From contig WBMZ01002672.1 in NCBI GenBank assembly GCA_013400975.1, positions 62,001 to 126,000 on the forward strand: a DNA stretch of 64,000 nt, read 5' to 3'. This stretch comes from Atrichornis clamosus (lineage: Eukaryota; Chordata; Aves; Passeriformes; Menuridae). A program made the position numbers and the translations under genes. The notes under the pieces were generated by a model that worked only from the letters and a program-made list of their open reading frames with translations, did not search any database and had not been told where the DNA came from. Shown here one piece after another: positions 49,201 to 63,300 of the stretch (the first letter of the stretch is position 1; the number at the start of each line of letters is the position of its first letter).

Positions 49201-52033
49201 CTCAGTCTTCATATCCCACTACAGTTACCTTCTGGGATAGTAATTTTATATAAGCATTTTTGCCTTAAAATGTTATCCTCTGTGTACTATTAGAGGAATT
49301 GCTAGGATGCACACTGCTGGCCAAGATTTCAATGTCTTTTAAAATCGAGTGATATAGTGTTATCATCAACTTTTCTATACCTCCTTCCTTTTCCACCCCT
49401 CATTTATTTATTTTTTAAAACTTGGAATGCTGACCTCTTGTATTTGTCCCTATTCTATTCTGTGCTTCCCCCCGCTAGTCTTTCTCATAGTTCCTTCACA
49501 TACTGGTGTTTTTTTTCCTTTAGGAGGTTTTTTGCCTGTTTTTTTGCTCGTAATATCAGCAGAACCAAGTAAAATATGTGATGCAACAGCAGTTTTTTTG
49601 GCTGGAAGGCACAATTGCAGTGCAAGTATTGATTAAAATTATGAGTTCTGGGGTCAGAGCATAATTTTTTTGATGCTAAGAAGTATGTCCAATTTAGCTT
49701 AATTTTTATGTAGTCACCAAAGAGGGATTTTTTTTTATGTTTTGACCTTTGGCTATATTGTTTCCAAACTGAACACCTCTACTCAAATGTTCCAATTCCC
49801 TGAATGCTTTATGGCACTAACACTGAAAGGAGTGGTCCTTCCCAGCCCTGTCTGCTCATTCCTGCACTGGCACCATCCCCCTTTGTGCTGACACAGGCAT
49901 TCATGAGACTACACAGTGAACTAAATTGGGGAACTAATCCATGTTAAAAGTAATCAGTCCTTCTTTTGTAGCTCCTTGCCATGTGTCTGTGTAAATGCTT
50001 TTGCTGCAAAAAGGAGGGAGCGACCCAGGGATGGGAATGAACAGCAGAGGGAGGGCAGGGCTGCTGCTTTATTGTGGCAATGCCAAGTTGTGCTGATTTA
50101 AGAGAACTAATGGCACTGCTGTGTAAAGAATGGGTGTGTTAGAACTCCCCAATAAATCAGTCCAAATAGCATCTCCTCGTGCCCAAAGGCCTCTATATTT
50201 TTTTCTATGTCTTGAGTGAACCATATATTCTGCATTGTCTATTTGAAGTAAAGGAACAAAATGTATCTGCATTGGATGGCTTAAATATGGCAAATGGGGA
50301 GTTAAAATTAAGCAATTGCAGTCAGATGTGGTACCACACTTGCAACATAAAATAATATACATAAAGTTTTCACAAGGACCTTGAATGGAAAGGTGCAATT
50401 TAGATATTTAAGTGAGACTTGTACATACATGGAGCAAAGGATTTGTTTGTAGAGGAATTTAAGATCGCATGGTCACAGAAAGAATCATACCACAATCGTA
50501 CCTTAGAACAGAACGAAATGGTAAAGGGCTCATGTGAATTAGACTTTTCCAAATACCAGAGTAGTTGGCACTCATTTAAAACAGTGCTTTAATACTGTTC
50601 TGTTTATGTGCAAATTATTCATATTTCTTGGAGTGAAATAAAATGAAAACTCTATAAAACTGAAACAACACTTTCGTGAGTCACCTTATGAGTCTTGGAC
50701 TCTCATCGATTCATCATGCTTCCATCTACAGGATTAAATCTGTAATATGGTAGTGAAGAAAAGCTATTACCTGGGCATGCAGAAGTGGAAGTCCTCTCAC
50801 ACTGAGTCAGGAAGTCTGTCTGTCCCTCTGATGCTTCTATGGCATGGTTTTTCTGACTTTTGCGGACACCTGAAGTTCCAGATAAAGTAAGTTGCTACAG
50901 TCAGGAAGCTTCTATCCAGCTCTTTGTAGCAACCCTCCCTGGCTCTTAATTTTCATATTGCCAAAAATTCACGTATGTGACAGCAAGAAATAGGAAAATG
51001 TGATCAAAATGTCAGTGTCTCATTAATATTTCAAGCCCAGACTGAACTTCATGGAACAAATAAATCCCCCAGTTTTATTCCTGCTGGTTCCTTTTTTCCT
51101 TGCAGTTTACAATTTTCTATATTGTGGAGCTGTGCATTCCAGGTATGTGTCACTTATTGCTTTCACAATAACTCTTAGTCTGAGGTATGATCATTTAATA
51201 GAGTTATCTGCTTACGTGTTCTGTCCATCGCCCCAGTAGAATCACCAGTGTAAGAGGCATTAAGGCACCATGATAATTTTTTGCAGGAGAGGTTGGGAGT
51301 GGGGATGGAAGCAGGAGCACCATATGTCTTGTTTCAGCTTGTGAATAAATTCAGCTGTTGAGGATAGAGGCAAACGACTTTCTTTTCTGAATTTTTTGTG
51401 TTTTCTTCTACTGTCTGCTCAAGGTTTGTGATCAAAGAAAAAATCGTGTGAAAACATCTGTGGCCCTGCTGTTTTGAGTTGTTAGCTCTATTCTTTTATG
51501 AAATCTGAAATATTAAATCTTGTATTGTGCAAGATGCATGATGCTTTCTTAACACAAGGACAATTTCTCATCACTTAATTATTATTATTATTTCTTTTAA
51601 AATAATATTCAGGAAGATAAAGAGGAAATTTGCTCTTGATTAAGTTCACATTTCTTAAACAAAAACATTAACAAAAATGTTGATTACATAGATGCTTGAC
51701 CAAGATCAAACTCAAACCCGGAAGAACTGGGAGGGAAGTGAAAAATAAACAGGAGAGAAAGCTTTAATCACATAATGAAGAAACTCTAGAAGCCTAAAGT
51801 TTGTAAGTAAAGCCTGATGTCAAGCCTAATTTGCCTGATAATTTTTGATCTTCCATATCAATTATTTCTAGCCAGAAGATGGAGTTAGAACACTTCCTTT
51901 TTATTATGTCAAATAAGCAACTTTTAGGGCTTTATCTATTTGCTGGTGATTGTACGTGATGTGGTGTTCTAGACAGTGTGGTGCGAGGTAAGAGGGATGT
52001 GTAGGGTTCTCTACCACTGAAATTCCCAGAATA

Positions 52034-52168
52034 TCATAGAATAATGGAATGGCCTGGGTTGGAAGATCACCTTGTTCCATACCCCTGTCAAGGGCGGGGA
52101 CGCCTCCCACTAGGCCAGATTGCTCAGAGCTCCATCCAAACTGGCCTTGAACACTTCCAGGGATGTGT
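52034..52168 (-). mobile_element. CR1 LINE 3'-end fragment
   Basis: tcatagaataatggaatggc, then ctgggttggaagatcacctt and the antisense 3' UTR (ggacgcctcccactaggcca; acacttccagggatgt). Short and fairly well conserved. Confidence 0.9.
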
Positions 52169-54279
52169 TCTGTAAGGCCTTTAGTAAGTGTGGCTAGTTG
52201 GCAGAAATATGCTGAAGAGCTAAAATGGAGCAAAGACTTTTCAACTGAAAACATGATTAAAAATATATTGTGAGAAGTAGTTGAGGAGAGTTATTCATTG
52301 ACTGAGACGTTTAGGCAAGCAGTTTCAGTGTGGCTCTTAGCACTATAACGACTGTAAAAAGTTATAAAGGCCTTGCGACATCACCAGAAAAGGGGCGCAG
52401 TGACTCCTGTTTGTCGTGGCCCTAAAACAGCTGCGTGTAGTGCTGCTAATGGTTCAATTGAGACAATTTGCAGCATACTGTGAAATCTGCTCAGGAAATT
52501 GGGTGAGCATGGGTGGGTATTTTGTACTGAGTTCCATTCTGCCATTCATCTTTTTGATAAATTAAGTATTTGGAAAAGTAGCCCACAAGACAGAAATATT
52601 TTGCCAACACTCTTTGTTGTGGCTGATGAACTGTCAAAAGTTGAATGCTCTGTGAATTCAGCCAATGTTTCCAGTAAATGGCCAGTGCCATCAGGGATAT
52701 TAACCCAAGGCCAGACCAGGCAATTCTAATCTGATTTCCCTGCTTTATTTTTTAAATCTCACTCTCTGGGGGCCTCCAGTCAAAAATCTGTCTTTCTTAT
52801 ATGTTACAGGCTTGGTTCTCAATGCAAATGTCCTGTATAAGGATTTTAATTAATTAATTAACTTGGTTACAGCTCTGTGTGTGTTGAGGAAAATTAAAGA
52901 TGACCCTTTTATCTATTGGTCTGAAACATACATCGAACAGCAGCAATTTCAGAATCTCTTAAGTGTTTGCTTTGGTGTTTAATATATAGCTCAATTCACA
53001 ATAAGATTACAGATATTTATTGCTACACTAAAATGCTAAAAAAAGCTATAATACATTTGTATTTTTTAGGTTTCATTTTATAAAAGGGAGCTTTAGTCTC
53101 TCTTTTCTCCGAACACTTATAAAGTAGTGGATCCTTGTTTTGTGAACATGCTTAAAGATAGTACTTTTAGAAAACAATATTTTGTCAGAAAATTTTAACT
53201 AAGTGTTCAAAATGTTTCAAATTTTAATATGAAAATTAGGAATACTGTGATGATCATTAATACCATCCATTCCACAGCTTCTTGTAAGTACTTTGTGTAG
53301 CTTTATTGGTTTTATTTGACTGAAGAACTGCTGCATTCTGTTGTGCTGGTTACTTAGTAATGATTTTTAGAACATTTGCTTTCAAGTTTAATAGGAAAAA
53401 AAAATCATAGACCCCAAAATTGTAAAATTTTCTAAAAAGAAAATAAGAAAATTAGAATGCCAAATATTCACAGAACATAGGTGCTTTTCCCACCCCATTT
53501 TCAGAGCTGTGTATTTAATGACACTGTTATGTCTAAACATTGTAAAATACCTTTTATGTTCATACCGAAATTTTGTAACTTCAAAGCAACTATACAGCTT
53601 CTTTTACATTAGTAAAATTGTCAATGTCAAGAATATAATAAAAAATCACTGAAATTAAATTAGAGCTTTTGCATTTTGACATTTAAAAGATACTGCTTAG
53701 TACTCTGGCTAGTCTGATAACCTTTATGAACTGTAGAGTATGGGGTTTTTTAAGCAGTTGTAATAATTTTTAGTAACCATTTATACACATTGAGAAACTG
53801 CATTTTCTAGTTTGCAAAGTAGTAGCTCACTTTCTGTGTCCTGAGGCAATTAATTAAAACTATTTCAGTGTGAAAGTGGGAGTTAACATTGTTTAAACAT
53901 AGTAGTGTGACTCAGTCTTAAGTTTGCAAGTTTGAAGTTTCTACATCGGTTTTTTCAAGAACTAATATTATTTTTTTATTGAAGAATAAATTAATTGAAC
54001 TGTTTGATTCTGCAAATGAATAAGCATTTCTTTTATAAGTAGCTCTTCCTAGTCATAACCAACTCATTTTTTTGTACCACAGAGTTTCCTCTAAACATCT
54101 TTCATTGTTAAAACTTTAGTCCTGAACTTGCACTGATTCTTGAAATCATAATCCTTATAAGAAGCTAAAACATCTTTTTAGCTATGTAAATATGTCCCTA
54201 AAATTTATGATACAAGACAAAAAGCCTTGAAGAAATAATTTCCTGTTTCCTATTTTATTTTCCTGTTAAATACTAATAA

Positions 54280-55045
54280 AAGACACTGTCCTGTTGAGTC
54301 ACAACAACCCCAGACAACGCTACAGACCTGGGGAGGAGTGACTGGAAAAGTGTCTGTTGAAAAAGGACCTGGGGGGTGCTGGTGAACAGCAGCTGAACAT
54401 GAGCCAGCTGTGCCCAGGTGCCCAGGGAGGCCAATGGCACCTGGCCTGTACCAGCAATAGTGTGGCCAGCAGGACCAGGGCAGGGATTGTCCCCCTGTAC
54501 TGGGCACTGGTGAGGCCACACCTCGAGTGCTGTGTCCATTCTGGGCCCCTCAGTTCAGGAAGGACAATGAGCTGCTGGAGCGAGTCCAGAGAATGGAGCT
54601 GGTGAAGGGTCTGGAGCACAAGTCCTGTGAGGAGCAGCTGAGAGAACTGGGGGTGTTTGGCCTGGAGGACAGGAGGCTCAGGGGGAACCTTATCACTCTC
54701 TACAACTGCCTGAAAGGAAGGTGTAGCCAGGTGGGGGTGAGTCTCTTCTCTCAGGTAACCAGCAGCAGGATGAGAGGAAATGGTCTCAAGTTGCACTAGG
54801 CGAGGTTTAGATTGGANAGGCGAGGTTTGGATATTAGGAAAAATATTTTCACAGAGAGGGTTATAAAGCATTGGAACAGGCTGTCCAGGGAAGCAGTGTA
54901 GTCATTATCCCCAGAAGTGCTCAAAATCCATGTGGTTAGGGTGCTTGAGGACATGGTTTGATGGTGAATGTGGTTGTAGTGCTAGGCTGATGGTTGGACT
55001 GGATAATCTTAAAGGTCTTTTCCAGTCTTAACAATTCTATAATGG
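54280..55045 (+). mobile_element. CR1 LINE, end of ORF2 and 3' UTR, sense orientation
   Basis: The longest CR1 copy here (about 0.77 kb). It begins near gaaaaaggacctggggggtg and includes ggcactggtgaggccacacc, gagctgctggagcgagtcca and gaggagcagctgagagaact. It ends with the antisense-free tail tgatggttggactggataat, then cttttccagtcttaacaatt. Stops and an N break the frame. ORFs at 54250-54871 on both strands belong to it. Confidence 0.93.
54799..54835 (+). repeat. 19-bp local duplication with one N inside the CR1 copy
   Basis: aggcgaggtttagattgga, then N at 54817, then aggcgaggtttggat. Normal CR1 has this segment once, so this is a small duplication or a mis-joined assembly point. Confidence 0.75.
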
Positions 55046-55167
55046 TTTCTGGACTTGGTAAAGAATTTTTATCCCCTTGCCACAGATATCTGTTTCCTAG
55101 GTTGTCTCTCTTGTGTAGGTGTGCACACATAATAGTTTAATTCAAACAGCTTTAGGTCATGCAATCA

Positions 55168-55570
55168 TTCATAAAATCATAGAACAGTTTGGGTTGGCAG
55201 GGATCTCAGAGTTCTTCTAGTTCCAACCCTCCTGCCATGGGCAGGGACACCTTCCACTAGACCAGGTTGCTCAGAGTTCCATCCAACCTGGCATCGAACA
55301 CTTCCAGGGATGGGGTGTCCACAACTTCTCTGGACAACCTGTTCCAGCATGTCATCACCCTCACAGTAGAGAATTTCTTCCAAGTACCTAACCTAAGCCT
55401 GCTCTCTTTCAGTTTGAAGCCATTCCCCCTCGTCCTGTCACTACAGTTCCTGATGGAGCCCCTCTCCAGCTTCCCTGTAGGCCCCCTTCAAATGCTGGAA
55501 GGCTGCTGTGAGGTCTCCATGCAACCTTCTATTCTCCAGGCTGAATAGCCTCACCTTTGTCAGCCTGAAG
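55168..55570 (-). mobile_element. CR1 LINE 3' fragment
   Basis: ttcataaaatcatagaacag, then tttgggttggcagggatctc and about 400 bases of antisense CR1 (tccatccaacctggcatcga; ccattccccctcgtcctgtc; ttctccaggctgaatagcct). Opposite in orientation to the copy at 54280-55045, tail to tail about 120 bases apart. Confidence 0.93.
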
Positions 55571-58500
55571 TATTCATCCTTAGTATCTTTGAATTCATTG
55601 GCTTATTTCAGTGAAATTTGACAGAGGATAAACATCCAGCTCTGAGCTGTCAGGTAATCTAGTCTTAAGACAAAAGTTCCAAGGATTTCATAATCTGTGC
55701 TGCTCACAGAAGTACTTACCCCTCTTAATGAAAAAATGTGGTTTTTGTCCTGATACTCCTTGTTGAGATGTTTATTTATACACGGGAAGATGATCTATGT
55801 AGTGAAACACGACAGTGTATTTCCTGTGATGTTACAGGACTTAATTTATTGCTCTTCTGTCTTTACCAGTTATGGGAACGAGCTGTCTAGCAATGATATC
55901 TCCAAGATAAATGAAATGCTGACTTGTGAATTGGCTCATTTATTTATGCTCTGAGCCTTTCTTGCAGAGACTAGAACTTTGTCATTGTAGCAGACTACTA
56001 GATAGGAATGGCAAGGGCCATTCTTTGGAGGAGGAGCTCCAACAAATTTTGACCTGGCACGAGGCCTGATCACTGCTGCTGCTGGGGCGTGAAAGCAAGT
56101 TGTCTCACTGGTATTTCATTTTGACTTGTACCTATTCAGAAGTAAAAGGATAGGTCACAGTCTATTCTTACGGAGTCCTGAATGGTAAAATGGACAGCAG
56201 ATAAAATGATGAAGAAAATAAGATTTCTTTTCAAGGAAAAGATGACTTTTCATAGAATTTCTCTTCTCCAAAGGACCAGAAAGCATGAAGTTTTGTTAAC
56301 ATTGATTCCCACTAATTTTTCTCAGTCTTTTTTGATGCTTAAAGTTATTTTTCCCCCATCTAAGAAATGGAACTTGTGTGTGAATTACGTATGTTTCTCA
56401 TTGTATCTCCAACTTCACATTTTGTTTGCAGATAAGATGGTTTTTATGTTTATAGTTTATTACATGGCTCATATGCATGTGTCATCTGTTTAGGCAGTGA
56501 GGTGATGCTTTCATTTGTTTTAAAATTAACTAGCTAACATTTACGGAGGAGAGGGTGAAGAAGGGAAAAGACACTTAAAACTTGTCTGTTTCCAAGACCA
56601 GTTATTACAACAACAAACTTAATCCCCCAGTAAGTCTTACCTCTTTATGGGTCACAAAGCTGGCACTGCAGGAGCGTAATTCTAACTAGAGTTCTGTGTA
56701 GAGTGTGCTTAGTGCATAGGCTGCATTCTTGGTAAAAACTGCAAGTTTGTTTCTGGCTCTTTCCTTCCTATCCCAAGTCATATTTAAAAGATTACCCAGG
56801 TGGCTTCTGAATGTCTCTCTGAGGCTTACCATCACTGGAACCTGGGACTCTCCTGCTGCTGCTGTCCATGGAAACATGGTTGAACTGTGTTCTAGCCCCT
56901 CAAAAATTCTCAAAGTACAGCAGTTTGAACAGCTGATTGTTCCCTTCAGCACCTTGATTGGTTCCAGATACAGCAACAGAAAAGTGATGCTTTGTTTTCC
57001 AAGGGTGTTAGAAGACTGGCAACTCAGTTTTCAGCTGTCATGATGAGAGGTGTGATGAGAGGTGAAGTAAATTCAGAATCCTGGAAAAGTTCACTTAGAA
57101 TCCAGGTATATAAATCAGAAAGCAAGCTGAAGTAATTTCTGAGCTCTATCAGAGACAATGAGTAAGGCAATGCTGAGTTTAGTAGAGCCATTTTTTACTT
57201 CGTCTCTCTGCTTGACTTCCAGATAAACTACTTAGACCTTTGGATGGTGTCGGAATGTTTCAGTTTGGGATCATATAGCTATTCTTGGCCCAAATTACAT
57301 CTGGACTTTGTCCAGAGACAATATTCTTTAGGGGTTCATTGGAATCACAGAAAGAGCTTTCTCCTACTCCTGATAGAAGACCAAAAAACACCGAGGTGAA
57401 TGAAACCATGCATTATCTGCTTCAGATCAAGTTGGTTTTACTTGCTCCTTTACCTTGTTTTGGTTTTAAGGAATTGGTAAAACTGTTAGCCTGTCAGGAA
57501 GTAAGTATTTAAAAAGAGAGGTTTATCCCTGTTTACTGCCTTTTATATAGTTTTTCCACTTTGCATATGGATGATGGTTTTTTTTTTTGGTGAAGGGGGA
57601 CTGTTCCTGATTTTGGTCACTTCCATTTGATTTAACGTATGTTCCAGTTCACCTTCCTAAATGTATAGTATTGCTTATGTTAGTGTAATGGAAGAGGCAG
57701 ACTGTGTCCTCTTTCCATGCAGGTTTTTTTGATTGGAGATGTGTGCAGCAAAACCTGTGATAAATGCATACACGGCTTCTCAGGTCGGAGTAACTAATTA
57801 CAGTTCAGGGGTTGAGAGGCACTGTCGAACGTGGGGTTTCATATAGGAAATATGTCAAAAGGATATGAAAATAAGCATCCTGGGTTTTGTAATATTGACT
57901 CATGTTATTCAGTGTCCTTCTCCGCAGTGTCCTTTTTTTGGCCACTCTAGTTTTAGCTTCTTCCTTCGTGTTTTCTCAGAGCCAGCGGGAGGAATGTGAG
58001 CACACAGGATACAGACTCCCTCTGTTATGATGTCTAACACTACAGTGCATTCCTATTAGGCCCAGCTCTGATGAGAAAACTGCTTCATTTCCATAGACTG
58101 AAGCCTGAGAATTCTTACAAGAGGTCTAATGCGTATGTCTAGCACTTTAAACATCTTTTAAACTTGTACAGATTATGCAAATCTTTTTTCTTATGCAATA
58201 GGTTTCTGAAAGTATAGCAAGTAGTTAGAAACTTTCTAGCATGTTGTTGTAGAATGGTAGGTATCAGGTTACTCAGAATTTGGGCTTTACTTGTAAATTA
58301 CACTGGATTAATAAATAAGCCTCTTCATACAGTTTTCACATATATTCTTTTTAAATTAAAATTCTGTAATCATAAAATTCAGGTTATTTTTGAATTTATT
58401 GGAAACAGCTTTGTATCTCTATAATTTTATGTTGCTTATTGTTCAGGATCATCTAAATAATTTTTGTATTAAGTTATTTAAAGTAGAGTACTTCTAAGTT

Positions 58501-59017
58501 CCTTAAATGCTAGACTTCCTAAATATTCGACTACTTAGAAAAAAGCAATGGAATGATTATTTCTATTGGTGCAGGTTGTTTTGTGAGATCTTTTGTTTTC
58601 CTGCTGGGGGAACAACAGGGCTTTGTCCCTGTAAACAGTTACCCAATAAAGTTGTTACTGGGTTTGTATTTTCATTTACAGATTAAACAGAAGTGAAAGA
58701 AGCTCAAAGCTTACATTCCAAAACCAGCGAAACTGACAACTATTTTAAAATTTTTTTTTTTTGGGCAGAGTGAAAATTGTGCTATTGAAAATATAAAAAA
58801 TAATCTATTACTCTTGGTATTCACTGAAAGATATTAGAGCAGATATTTTTTGAAAGCGCCGTGAATTTTTAGAGAAGATCTTTTGTAGCTTACATGTATA
58901 AATTTGTATCTCTTTTCCTGAAGCTCTGGTGAGCCCTGCATACTTCATTCTTTTTCAATTGTAAACATAGTTTCGGTGCTACCACTTTTGCACCAAACGC
59001 TGTTCCTAAGCGACTGC

Positions 59018-59025
59018 TGACGTCA
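59018..59025. promoter_or_regulatory. Consensus CRE palindrome in PDE3B intron 1
   Basis: TGACGTCA, within a locally CpG-containing stretch (taagcgactgctgacgtcag). A full cAMP response element by motif. Confidence 0.4.
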
Positions 59026-59984
59026 GTTGGTGCAGCACAAGAAGGTTTGTGTGTTTATCTGCTGTGGGCAGACTCTTAGGAAAGACGAAAGTATGTAACT
59101 AGATTAGACCAAAGAGATTGCTGCTTTAAATAAGCATATGTACTGTTTGCAATGCCTGACTTTTTTTTTTTTTAAATGTATTTTATTTTGATTAGCAGTT
59201 GTATCTTCTGTTGCATATGCCACAGTATCTCGTTTGCAGGAGATGATAAGGAGGGGTATATATTCTCTTTGCTATTGCTTTAAAGGAGCAGCTGTTTTAC
59301 TTGTTTTCTACAGCACAGTTAGAATGAGAATTTAGATGGAGTGTGTGTCACAGCATGCAGCTTTCACATACCTGATCTCAAGGTTAGAAATAGAACTGTT
59401 AGAAAAGAAACCAGGCTTACAATTTCCAGTTTAAGTGAAACATATTTACTTAGAGATTTTTGGCCAGAGTCTATACATTTGGAAAAACTGCAGTGATACT
59501 CTTGGAATATTTTACTGCATGCCTTTGTGTCAAATAGAGTTGGAGTGGAGCTGGCTAAAATACCTTTGCAATTTTTTTTCCCTTTATTATGCTTGCAGTA
59601 CACCCACAATGAATAAAAATTACCTGTAGCAAAACTCTTTGTATGAAATTCATTTATAAAAGTAAAGGAGGCAGTAGTGGCGCTGCAGTCATGCTAGGTC
59701 AAAAAGTGAGGCTAAGAAGTTTATAGGAGGTGGTGCTACTGAACGGCATAATAAGGCAGGAAGAAAAATGGCAAGCATAGAATCACTTCTTCAGATTGAA
59801 GAATAGAAGCTGCAACTTTCAGAACTAAATAAAACCTAAGAACAGTTGCTCCAAATGAATTTAAATCAGATGAAAATTAAAGAAAATGCCTGTGGGACAT
59901 AGGAGGAAAAGTTCAAACTAAATAAGGTCCATGTTGAATGTGGTGATGGTCTTACTCTTTTGTGTATCCTGTACTGTTACTTCG

Positions 59985-60300
59985 TGCTATCCAGTCTTGC
60001 CTTGAGAACCTTCATGGCTGGAGTCTGCACAGCTCCTCTGGGCCTTCTGCTTCACTTTTCTCTTCATTCTGTGTGTCCTCATAGTGAGGAATTTTCCCCT
60101 TGCACCTAGTCTGAACCCTTTGTTTCAACATTGCTCTCATCTTCTCACCATGCACCACACTGTGCAGCTGAGCTTTGCTGTCCTGATGGCCTCTGGTTAG
60201 ACTCTGGCAGGCTGCTATTATGTCCCCAAAGCCAAAAATCCATTGCTTCTCCAGCTCCCCCAGCCTCTCCTCACAGGGCAGGTTCTCCTCTCCCTTTAAC
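59985..60300 (-). mobile_element. Degenerate CR1 LINE fragment
   Basis: Antisense CR1-like order of motifs: gaggaattttccccttgcac, then tgaaccctttgtttc, then a block ending cagctcccccagcctctcct, then cacagggcaggttctcctct. The conserved tail is missing and the copy is old. Confidence 0.65.
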
Positions 60301-63300
60301 TGTATTTTCTTACTACAAGATTTTTTTTTTTTTCAACTTTCAATAGGAAAGGTAGAGTTAGGAAATGACATTTAGTCTAGTAAGCTGTTCTTAAATGGTG
60401 AAGTTGCTTGTGAGTTTCATTAATATAAAAGCACAAAACCAGCTCAGATTAAGAGTTCATTTAGCTTAATATTTTGTCTCTAATCTCTGAACTTTGTCTA
60501 AGGTCAAGTTTAACATCTGTTCATAACAGTTAAATGTCTTTTACATCCTTGACTTAAAGATGTCATATTAAACAGACTTTTGGGGCCAAAAGATGGGTTA
60601 GAACACTTTCTGTCTATCCAATGCATCTGCCTGTGATTGCAGTGTCTCTAGAAGCAGCACACCAAGGGAAAAATCAATAACACTGTAATCACAAGTTGCT
60701 GCTTATCGTCTTCCCGTCCATCACAAGGGCTAATGTGCAATTAAATGCATTAAAGGTCATGGGGGAAAAGAAAGTAGCTGTAATCAAAAGAGCCAGTGGA
60801 AGGATAAAAATATGGTAACATATGATACTCTTCTTTCTTTTCTCCCATACCACCTTCCTACACTCTCCGAACTTCCACCTGTTTTCAGCTCGGGGGACTT
60901 TCTGATGTAGTTTAGCTATTTAGTTACAAGTGCTGTTCAGTCTCCTTTGCAATGTATGGATGTTTCCTCCTTTGCCCGTTTTTCCCTTGAACTTATTTAA
61001 ATTCCTTGCATTCTTTGACAAAGCAGGTCACTTCCTACCTGTTGGGGAAGAACTGTCTCCTTCTGGGTTGGACTGGTTTTTTTCCTAGCCCATGCTAATG
61101 GCTTCTGGGTCTTGTGCTTTAAAAAAGTCATCTCATGTGTTTAACTTTCCTCTGACCAGTTCCTTGGGCAGAATTTGTGACAATTGTGAGTTCACTGTAG
61201 CAATGCTCGTGAGTACATGACAGCTAATTTGTTTAAAAATTATGTTACGGTGGTTTAGAAACCCTCTTGATACGTCAAACTGCAAGAGTTTTTGTATTCT
61301 TAGGCAGAATATATTGCAGTAATACAGAGTTTTTCTGTTTCCTGAAGGTTAATAACTATTTGCCATTAGGATTTTTTTTTGTCGCAGGCTGATGAGGCTC
61401 AAAGTTCTGCCCAGTGATAGCAGATGTCCTTGTGGAAAATACCTGGAGACAAAAGAAGAGCAGAAAAATCTGGTCACTAAGATATGATACCGTGCTATTA
61501 CATTAGATTCCTTTTGCAGAGGAAAGTTTTTGATTTGGTGCTGTGAGATCAGTTGGAATTACCTCAGCTGTCTCTACACACTTCCAGAGAAATGGATGCA
61601 CCTTGGACATACAGTTTGGGTTTTGGCAAGTATTTGTTCTGCTCTTGTTCACAGAGAGCAAACTTTGTGTGATTTTGTGAAGAAATGGATAAACCAAAAA
61701 GTTATTTCATTGTCACTGACTTCAAAAAGCAGCTACTGCGGTTCCCAAAATATAGGTTTATAGACAGAAAAGGTCACCGTTTCCTTGTTAAGTCATGTGT
61801 TAACAGTAAAAATAATAATTAAATATTTTTAAAAGCAACTCATATTTTATGACTTGTGATCTTGTAACAGTCCTATTTCAAAATGTTGCACTGGGATACT
61901 ATACAAAAATAAATATAATTTCTATAATTATTTTTTTAAAAAATCACGCTCTTTAATTTGTTAAATAGTTTAGGCAGTTACTGTAACCTCTTCTTGAATT
62001 AAGCATATAGAGTACTAAAATTGAATTTTCAAGAACACCTGTGATTTAACCATGATTCTTTTAAATTGAGACAAAGCAACAGGCTTTTTTCATATTTCTT
62101 AATTGCAGTACAACCTACAACAACCATTCTTGTCTCAGGTTTCTTAGTTACCATCCTGTATGTTCTATTAGTTTGTGAAACTGTAACTGGGCTCTGATCC
62201 AAAACTTTCTCTCTGTAAATTTATAAAAGACAAACTGAGAAGCATTTTTCTCTCAACTTGCAAGGATACCCATGCTGATTCTTTACAAATTTTTGATGAC
62301 TTATTTGCTTTGATTTTTTTTTTTTTAATAAGGAAATTGAATAAATTGGGAAGATGTGTGATGTTAGTGTGAGATGCTGGAAATGAAATAATCTTTCACT
62401 GATAATTGGCTAAGAGTGAGATTTTGTTTATACAAAGATTATGAAAATATGCATTTGATCTTTGAGACCATAAATTTCTTCTTCCTACTATTCATATGAC
62501 TTTTGCTTTTATTCCAGATATAAAGTTGAACAAGTGTAAAGCTGTTGTCTTCAGAAATACCTGGAAAGGCTAGGAAACTTCAACAGATGTACCTTGGTTT
62601 TGGTTAGCATGTGTTAGACAATTAATAGGAAAGTTAGCTAAAAGGGTGCATTTATAAAGTTGCAAATCAAATATATTTGTACATAAATGCTGAAGATTAT
62701 TTTTGTCAGAGTAGCTCAGAATAAACACTTCTGTGAGGGAGAGTTCATATATGACTGCCAAAAAAAGAGAAAGGTTTGTATATAAGCTAGGCATGGTATC
62801 TGAAGGAATTAGTTTCAACTCAATACGTTAATGCCTAGTGTAGTCCTCAGAGGTAATCTGGACATGTAGGCTTTATTTTGTGATTTCCTTTTGAGTTGTT
62901 CTTTTTTAGATGCAACCACTTTAATGTGGATTCACAGCGTATTTTGTGAAATATTAGTTATTTTCTTCCTGCTCTTGGTAGCTTTGCTTCATTGCCTTAT
63001 TCCAGAAACTGGCTTTTCTTCTTGGCCAAGTTATCAGTTCTCTGATGTGTTGTACAGCAGTTGTTCCCAAACCACTTGGGATGACCCATTGTTGTCATCC
63101 TACTCTGGGCAAGAGCAGTTGCGAAGGGAAATCCATCCCTGGTGCAAAATCTTTGCTGCTTATTAACATTTGGAGTTCCAAACCTAGGAGAAATGAGGCT
63201 TGAAATGGAACTTGTCACAGGGGAAATGAAATTGGCAACTACTCCTTTTGGTATAAAGGTGAGATGGGGATACGGGATAACATTTATTCTTTCATAGAAA

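Noticed and set aside
54250..54871. ORFs up to 183 codons around 54.5 kb
   Set aside because: All lie inside a truncated CR1 copy with frameshifts and an N; not a host gene.
55177..55548. ORFs in the 55.2-55.5 kb segment
   Set aside because: Antisense CR1 3' end, not a gene.
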